The notes below the pieces were generated by a model, which made no database searches, was not told the origin of the DNA, and saw only the letters and a list, made by a program, of their open reading frames with translations. From the NCBI GenBank assembly GCA_007130885.1, contig SLRQ01000025.1, positions 1 through 64,000 of the forward strand: DNA of 64,000 bases, given 5' to 3'. Numbering within the stretch: position 1 is the first letter of the stretch; each line of letters opens with the position of its first letter. A program made the translations under genes and the position numbers. Positions 59,080 through 64,000 of the stretch are shown piece by piece. Source of the stretch: Deltaproteobacteria bacterium. Lineage in GTDB: Bacteria > Myxococcota > Myxococcia > SLRQ01.

Positions 59080-59874
59080 ATGCTGTTAGCGGTTGACATA
59101 GGCAACACCAACATCGTCTTGGGCGTCTTCGAGGGCGATCGCCTGTGTGATCACTGGCGTCTCGAGACTAGGTCCGAGCGACCCTCCGATGAGTATTTGA
59201 TTCTGATCGAAGCGCTGCTCAAAGGTACCGGCCTGGCGGCGTCCGACATCGATGCAATGATAATTTCGACGGTAGTGCCTCCTCTCCAGGACACTCTTTG
59301 CGAGGTCGGTCTTTCGCTTCTGAATTGCCCGCCCTTGTTCGTTGGACCGGGTATTCGCACCGGTATGCCGATACTGTTCGAGAACCCTCGTGAGGTCGGA
59401 GCCGACCGTATAGTAAACGCCGTGGCGGCATTCGAGCGGTGCCGGCAGGGGGTGATAGTCGTGGACCTGGGAACCGCAACCACCTTGGATGTAGTCAGCC
59501 CCAAAGGGGAGTATATCGGTGGCACTATTTGCCCGGGTATCGGAATCTCCATGGACGCTCTGTTCAGGCATGCCGCCAAGCTACCCCGTGTGGATCTGAA
59601 GCGGCCTGATAGTGTGGTTGGCAGAAATACGATTTCATCCATGCAGTCCGGTTTGTTGTTCGGCCATGTAAGCTTGATTGATGGCTTGGTCGGAAAGATA
59701 AGGTCGGAGCTCGGCTACCCCACCAGAGTAATAGCGACCGGTGGGCTTGCATCACTGATCGCGAAGGAATCGACGACAATCGATCACGTTGATCCATTTC
59801 TGACTTTGGAAGGGCTACGCCTAATTCATGGTCGAAATACTCATAAGGCGAGTATTTCGGAGAGTGTCGCATGA
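59080..59874 (+). CDS. coaX: Type III pantothenate kinase
   Basis: CoaX phosphorylates pantothenate, the first step of CoA synthesis, and is insensitive to CoA feedback. The product (264 aa) has the ASKHA-fold motifs AVDIGNTNIVLGVFEGD at the N-terminus, GADRIVNAVAAFERC, VVDLGTATTLDVVSPKGEY and VIATGGLASLI. ATG 59080 (GAGGTG upstream) is chosen over an in-frame start at 59023 because the phosphate-1 loop then lies at the N-terminus, as usual. It follows the palindrome and promoter and is 19 bases before the TPR gene. Confidence 0.95.
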   Translation: MLLAVDIGNTNIVLGVFEGDRLCDHWRLETRSERPSDEYLILIEALLKGTGLAASDIDAMIISTVVPPLQDTLCEVGLSLLNCPPLFVGPGIRTGMPILFENPREVGADRIVNAVAAFERCRQGVIVVDLGTATTLDVVSPKGEYIGGTICPGIGISMDALFRHAAKLPRVDLKRPDSVVGRNTISSMQSGLLFGHVSLIDGLVGKIRSELGYPTRVIATGGLASLIAKESTTIDHVDPFLTLEGLRLIHGRNTHKASISESVA

Positions 59875-59893
59875 TGCCCGAGTGGAAGGTTCG

Positions 59894-60385
59894 ATGAGCG
59901 AGGACTCTATTTTGTCTCGAGGCGAGGATGTGGAAACCGATCTCCGCCTTGGTGTGGATGCGTTGAACGCGGGTGAGCACGTCTCCGCGGTGCGGTATCT
60001 GGAGCGAGCGTTTTCGAGAGCGACCGGCGATTCGGAGATCATGAGCTGGTATGGCCTGTCCCTCGCCTTGGGTGGAGTCGACCTGCTTCGAGGAGTAGCG
60101 CTGTGCGAGCAAGCACTGCGAAAGGCCGGACAAAATCCGAGCGCTGATCTTCATGACAACCTGGGCAGGGCTTACTTGGCGGCGAAGTACAAGACCCAGG
60201 CAGTGAGCATCCTGCGTCGTGGAGCGGCCCTGGATCCTTCTCACAAAGGCGTGCGAGTGACACTTGGCTCCATGGGAATCCGGAGGCGACCGGTTATTCC
60301 TTTCCTAGACCGTCGGAACCCCATCAACAAGTATCTTGGAAAGCTTCGAGCAAGCCTATTCCCGAGAAGAGGCAAGGAGGACTGA
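59894..60385 (+). CDS. Small TPR protein
   Basis: The 163-residue product has an N-terminal acidic lead and about three TPR units (residues 20-115; TDLRLGVDALNAGEHVSAVR, ADLHDNLGRAYLAAKYKTQA). A basic C-terminal stretch follows (GIRRRPVIPFLDRRNPINKY, then LFPRRGKED). ATG 59894 has GGAAGG at five bases upstream; an earlier frame opening at 59828 overlaps coaX and is less likely. It is 5 bases before the next gene. The function is unknown. The NPINKYLGKLR-type end, from memory, recurs in myxobacterial TPR proteins of this type, with low certainty. Confidence 0.75.
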   Translation: MSEDSILSRGEDVETDLRLGVDALNAGEHVSAVRYLERAFSRATGDSEIMSWYGLSLALGGVDLLRGVALCEQALRKAGQNPSADLHDNLGRAYLAAKYKTQAVSILRRGAALDPSHKGVRVTLGSMGIRRRPVIPFLDRRNPINKYLGKLRASLFPRRGKED

Positions 60386-60390
60386 ATCAT

Positions 60391-61488
60391 ATGTCAAAGA
60401 GCGCTCTTCCCGCCGACACACTCGCGCCGTCCGCCAGGAAGTACGTCGACCCTTCGAGCAAGCTGGAAACGAGAATGATGGCGGCCAAGGCACTCGTGCC
60501 CATGCCGGCTGCCGATCAAATCAAGGCGCTGCAGATACTCTCGTTCGATTCCGAGGATGAGGTCGCCAGCACGGCGCTCGAGACGGCGAAGCAAATTCCC
60601 GACAATGTCTTGACCCCGGCCTTGCGTGGAGCGCAGCCGCCGGCGGTGCTGGATTTTCTCGGCAGATGCCTTGTGGGGAGGCCGCAGCAACTCGAGCTGA
60701 TACTGCTGAACCCGAGCACTCCCGACGAGACTTTTGCTTATCTTGCAAAGCGAGTTGACGAAAAGACGTTGACCATAATCGCGGACAACCAGTTACGTCT
60801 GCTGCGTCATCACGACATCATTAGAGGGATCGATGAGAATCCCAACACCTCTGCCTCTCTTAGGGACAAAGTTTTCGACTTTGCTGTTCGATCGGGTGTG
60901 GAAATGCCCGATCTCGCAAGCTTCCAGGAGGCTCGTCGCCGGATTTTAGGCGCGGCGGCCGAGGAGCCGGTTGCGCGCGAACAGACCGCGGAAGGTCTCT
61001 TGGAGCTTCACAAAGAGGATCTTGCCGATGATCTCGAAGAAGAAGAAGAGATCGAAGAGGAGAAGCGACATACTCTGTCTCAAAAGGTTCTCATGATGAC
61101 GGTCTCGGAAAAGATCAAGCTTGCAAACCGAGGCAACAAGGAGGCTAGGACTCTGCTGCTTCGAGATCCGAACAAGCTGGTGCAGGAAGCAGCCGTTCAA
61201 AGCCCCAGAATAACCGAGGCCGAGATCGTGGCCCTCACCAACTCCAGGACGATTCCCGATGAAATACTGCGCATCATCATGAGGAATAGGGACTGGATGA
61301 AGAGCTACCAGGTGAAGGTGAACCTCATAAACAACCCCAAGACACCAGTGCCTACGGCCATTAGACTTCTGCCTCACATGAGAGCCAGCGACCTTCGAGG
61401 TCTGTCTAGAAACCGGAATGTGCCTAACGCCGTATCCACGCAGGCCAAGAATTTATTGCAGAAAAAAAGCGGAGGGGGGGGAGTCTAG
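60391..61488 (+). CDS. Conserved helical-repeat protein of unknown function
   Basis: The 365-residue product looks like a HEAT/leucine-rich-variant type helical repeat protein. Short repeats contain NP or NS plus T/P (LNPSTPDETFAYLAKRVDE, ENPNTSASLRDKVFD, LTNSRTIPDEILRIIMRNRD, INNPKTPVPTAIRLLPHMRA). A central acidic stretch (DDLEEEEEIEEEKRH) separates two halves. It ends in a Lys/Gly-rich tail. AAGGAGG lies before ATG 60391, overlapping the end of the preceding gene, so the two are cotranscribed. No signal peptide. No enzyme motif was seen. It converges on the FrzS-like gene, with 9 bases between the stops. Confidence 0.75.
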   Translation: MSKSALPADTLAPSARKYVDPSSKLETRMMAAKALVPMPAADQIKALQILSFDSEDEVASTALETAKQIPDNVLTPALRGAQPPAVLDFLGRCLVGRPQQLELILLNPSTPDETFAYLAKRVDEKTLTIIADNQLRLLRHHDIIRGIDENPNTSASLRDKVFDFAVRSGVEMPDLASFQEARRRILGAAAEEPVAREQTAEGLLELHKEDLADDLEEEEEIEEEKRHTLSQKVLMMTVSEKIKLANRGNKEARTLLLRDPNKLVQEAAVQSPRITEAEIVALTNSRTIPDEILRIIMRNRDWMKSYQVKVNLINNPKTPVPTAIRLLPHMRASDLRGLSRNRNVPNAVSTQAKNLLQKKSGGGGV

Positions 61489-61497
61489 CGCGTTGGT

Positions 61498-63405
61498 CTA
61501 GGCCGTCTTGGACTGCACTTCCTCCGGTTCGACGCCGTCGGTCGATTCGGTGCTCGCGTCCGTTTCCTTCGGTAGAGCCTGCTCTTCGTCAAGGAGGTTC
61601 AAAGCGACAGCAAGTGCCTTTTGTACTTTGTCCCGGATCTTGTCGTTGGCCGCCAGCCTGTCGAAGGCTTTGGCCGCCCTGGTCTCGAGCTTCTCGTTTT
61701 CCTCCTGAAGAGATTCGAACTCCTGCCGGAGTTGGCCGAACTCTTCAAGCTCGCCCTGTAGGTTTTCCAGATGTTCGGTAAGCGAGTCGCTCTTCTCGGT
61801 CAGGTTCTTGATAGTCTCGCCGTCGCTGGAGGCCTTCTCCTCGAGTTTGGAGACCTTCTCTTCGAGCTCGGATTCCCGCTCTTTCGCCTCTTCTCGCTCT
61901 TTCTCGAGTGACTGCACCTTCTCTTCGAGTTCCGATTCCCGCTCTCTCCACTTTTCTTCCTCTTCTTGCTTCTCTTCCAAAGCTGTTTCGAGTGAATCAG
62001 CCTTTTCGCGCAGTGGAGTCAGCTCTTCGACTTCGCTTCGAAGCTCTTCTACGTGCTCGGTGAGAGAGTGAGTCTTTTCGGTTAGCCCCTTTACGAGTGC
62101 GTCATCGGCAAAGCCTTTTTCATTCAGCTTGGCGAGCTTCTGCTCGAGCTTTGATTCTCTCTCCTTCCACTTCTCTTCCGCGGCCTCCTTCTTCTCCAAA
62201 GCCTTTGCCAGTGACTCTGCTTTCTCTCGTAGCGGAGTCAGCTCATCGACTTCGTTTTGAAGTGTCTCCACCTGCTCACTCAACGATTCGGTCTTTTCGG
62301 TGAGGCTGCTTACTTGGTCTCCGGCACCGGAAGAGCTTGTCTCCAGGCTTGCCAGCTGCTCCTTGAGGTCCGCTTCGCGCTGTTTCCACTCGGCTTCGGC
62401 TTGCGTCTTCTCTTCAAGAGCCTGCTGCAATGAGCTAATGAGCTCGTCTTGGGAATCAGCACTCGCTTCGTTTGAGGGCTCCACCTTTTCATCGGCGGCA
62501 TCGTCTCCGCCGAGAGCGTCGACGGCCTCATCGTCCTCGTCCTCATCGTCTACGCCGAGAGCGTCGACGGCCTCATCGGCCTCGTCCTCGTCCTCATCGT
62601 CTTCGCCGAGAGCGTCGACGGCCTCATCGGCTTCGTCCTCGTCCTCATCGTCTTCGCCGAGAGCGTCGACGGCCTCATCGGCCTCGTCCTCGTCCTCATC
62701 GTCTTCGCCGAGAGCGTCGACGGCCTCATCGGCCGCGTCCTCGTCCTCATCGTCTTCGCCGAGAGCGTCGATGGCCTCATCGGCCGCGTCCTCGTCCTCA
62801 TCGTCTTCGCCGAGAGCGTCGATGGCCTCATCGGCCGCGTCCTCGTCCTCATCGCCCCCGCCGAGAGCGTCGATGGCTGCAATGACCGTGACGTCTTCCT
62901 GGGCGTTCTCCGACGAGTCCTCTTCTTCCTCGGATACGCCTGCTTCGGGATCGTCGGTGACTTCAATAGCGTCGAAGGCATCATCAAGCAGATCGAGATC
63001 CTCTTCCTCGTTTTCAGTGGCCTCGCTCGACTCGAATCCAACGAGGTCATGAAGGACGCTCATGACCTCCTGCGGGTCGCACGGCTTGACGAGGTACTCC
63101 TCGGCTCGCGTCTTGAGCTTTTTGTGTTGCTCGAAGATCTCGGGGCTGGCCTCGCTCGACATTATTACGAGAGGCACAGACTTCAGCTTTTTGTTCCGTT
63201 TGAGGCTCTTGCAGGTGGAGTAACCGCTGGTATCCGGAAGCTCGACGCACAGCAGGATTGCATCAACCGGTGTTTCGCCCGCCAAAGCCAAGCCTTCCTT
63301 ACTCGTCTGTGCTCTAACCACGGAGCCGTTTCCGGCTTCCAGAGCCTTGGTCAGGTCGTTTGCGAACTCGTCGTCAGGTTCGACTAGGAGGATGCACTTC
63401 TCCAT
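61498..63405 (-). CDS. FrzS/AglZ-like pseudo-receiver coiled-coil protein
   Basis: The 635-residue product has an N-terminal receiver-like domain (1-125) in which the phosphoacceptor is Cys 53 (DAILLCVELPDTSGYSTCK). Its end, HKKLKTRAEEYLVKPCDPQE, closely resembles the atypical receivers of M. xanthus FrzS and AglZ. An acidic linker (about 130-300) with 17-residue repeats follows, then a long coiled coil (about 310-580) of three repeated modules (LTEKTESLSEQVETLQNEV type). The tail contains AANDKIRDKVQKALAVALNL, which from memory also resembles FrzS/AglZ ends. FrzS recruits SgmX to the leading pole; the same job here is inference. No frz chemosensory genes are in the window. Confidence 0.75.
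   Translation of the reverse strand: MEKCILLVEPDDEFANDLTKALEAGNGSVVRAQTSKEGLALAGETPVDAILLCVELPDTSGYSTCKSLKRNKKLKSVPLVIMSSEASPEIFEQHKKLKTRAEEYLVKPCDPQEVMSVLHDLVGFESSEATENEEEDLDLLDDAFDAIEVTDDPEAGVSEEEEDSSENAQEDVTVIAAIDALGGGDEDEDAADEAIDALGEDDEDEDAADEAIDALGEDDEDEDAADEAVDALGEDDEDEDEADEAVDALGEDDEDEDEADEAVDALGEDDEDEDEADEAVDALGVDDEDEDDEAVDALGGDDAADEKVEPSNEASADSQDELISSLQQALEEKTQAEAEWKQREADLKEQLASLETSSSGAGDQVSSLTEKTESLSEQVETLQNEVDELTPLREKAESLAKALEKKEAAEEKWKERESKLEQKLAKLNEKGFADDALVKGLTEKTHSLTEHVEELRSEVEELTPLREKADSLETALEEKQEEEEKWRERESELEEKVQSLEKEREEAKERESELEEKVSKLEEKASSDGETIKNLTEKSDSLTEHLENLQGELEEFGQLRQEFESLQEENEKLETRAAKAFDRLAANDKIRDKVQKALAVALNLLDEEQALPKETDASTESTDGVEPEEVQSKTA
62490..62877 (-). repeat. 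51-bp in-frame acidic tandem repeats (about eight units)
   Basis: Reading on the minus strand from 62877, units of 17 residues follow the pattern A(I/V)DALGEDDEDED(A/E)ADE. Six are full length; the last two are shortened or diverged. Near-identity between neighbouring units implies recent slippage or unequal exchange. The tract lies in the linker of the FrzS-like protein. Confidence 0.9.
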
Positions 63406-63501
63406 CTTGCCTTATCCTCTCTCGGAACGGGCCTTTCGTGGCCTAGGTTACGTAGAATGTGTTCAATCCTACGTCGGGCACTTCAGAGGGTCAACGACGC
63501 C

Positions 63502-64000
63502 CTATCGTATGGCCGTAGCGACGAGAGAGAGAAGCTCACGTTCCTCGAGGTCGGAGACAAGGGAGTACACAATCTCGCCGTCTGTCCAAAGGACAACGTT
63601 AAACCCACTTCTATTGGTCACGATGACGTTGTTCTCGCCGATCCTGCGGCTTCTGTGACGTTCGATCGAGGGGTCGAAAGAGGGGTCCGAGAAAATGAAC
63701 AGACTGGCCATCCGTTCACCATCAGGACCACTACCCGCCAATCCGTAACCTATGTAGGCGGCGGGGTGATCTCTTATGTGCGAGAGCCTCGCCCCGAGAG
63801 GGTCCAATCCCGAAGCAAAAATGGGGACATTCGGATCGAAATCCATTTTGTCCCGGAGCCAACCCTGCAGGCTTTTGGCCGGGCCGGTCACTTCCAAGGG
63901 CAATGCCCTGGAGTGTTTGCGGATTGCGTCGTCGACCAGAGGCTCATGAGCAAAGCCTCCGCTGGAAACCCACACAAAGACAAGCAGGAAGGCGACTGAT
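63502..64000 (-). CDS. Transmembrane anti-sigma-factor-like protein (N-terminus beyond window)
   Basis: The frame is open to the window edge; the visible part (about 166 residues) begins SVAFLLVFVWVSS, part of a membrane helix. The extracytoplasmic part matches the C-terminal pattern of proteobacterial transmembrane anti-sigma regulators: DAIRKHSRALP, SLQGWLRDKMDFDPNVP, GLDPLGARLSHI and a later LFIFSD. The zinc-binding N-terminal anti-sigma domain and the cognate sigma gene would lie beyond base 64000. An in-frame GTG at 63975 is probably internal, not the true start. The assignment rests on remembered family patterns and needs the missing part. Confidence 0.6.
   Translation of the reverse strand, partial: SVAFLLVFVWVSSGGFAHEPLVDDAIRKHSRALPLEVTGPAKSLQGWLRDKMDFDPNVPIFASGLDPLGARLSHIRDHPAAYIGYGLAGSGPDGERMASLFIFSDPSFDPSIERHRSRRIGENNVIVTNRSGFNVVLWTDGEIVYSLVSDLEERELLSLVATAIR

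Overview
This 64 kb window is a gene-dense chromosomal segment of a Gram-negative bacterium with fairly high G+C. It carries a type IV pilus secretin, Tol-Pal genes, Tam/Omp85 genes and many lipoproteins. Several features point to a Myxococcota-like 'deltaproteobacterium', which is an inference from gene content without a phylogeny: the order pilMNOPQ - aroKB fusion - roadblock (MglC-like) - aroQ - efp - large TPR protein (SgmX-like), a FrzS/AglZ-like pseudo-receiver coiled-coil protein, a GspA/ExeA-type ATPase, and an unusual wealth of Asp/Glu-rich repeats. No tRNA, rRNA, CRISPR array, insertion sequence or phage gene was recognised.

Layout. 1-300: 3' end of an XRE-type HTH gene. 301-891: non-coding, ending in a good sigma70-like promoter. 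892-8342: pilM-N-O-P-Q and a fused shikimate kinase/3-dehydroquinate synthase. 8357-14833: a lipoprotein, roadblock protein, aroQ, efp, SgmX-like TPR protein and ExeA-like ATPase. 14938-22082: tamB-tamA, outer-membrane biogenesis with an apparent seven POTRA domains. 22124-26057 (minus): thiamine-binding protein, tolB, tolA, tolR, tolQ. 26307-31356: lipoprotein, xseA, xseB, a response regulator with Glu at the phosphoacceptor position, ispA, tlyA. 31353-36266 (minus): OmpA-like barrel protein and mutS2. 36535-43485: lipoproteins, rlmD (minus), a single-TM protein (minus), a TPR lipoprotein and namZ. 43479-50198 (minus): nadD, a DUF2520 Rossmann protein, a ClpA/C ATPase, a TPR-zincin fusion and a REC-GAF-GGDEF diguanylate cyclase. 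50624-53254: a REC protein with collagen-like and acidic repeats. 53493-61488: valS, an H1-like basic-tail protein, nadC, birA, a 168-bp palindromic element, coaX, a small TPR protein and a repeat protein. 61498-64000 (minus): the FrzS/AglZ-like protein and a truncated transmembrane anti-sigma-like protein.

Functional reading. The pil genes build the pilus alignment complex and secretin. The roadblock, SgmX-like and FrzS-like proteins resemble parts of the polar switch that activates pili in Myxococcus xanthus, although no mglA gene lies in the window. TolQRAB, TamAB, the OmpA-like protein and the many lipoproteins form an envelope-maintenance theme. The remainder is housekeeping: shikimate, NAD, biotin, CoA and isoprenoid metabolism, translation and DNA repair.

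Most unusual points: the syntenic polar pilus-activation set, three proteins that place in-frame expanding acidic repeats between folded ends, receiver domains with altered phosphoacceptors, and the 168-bp palindrome overlapping the birA stop codon.
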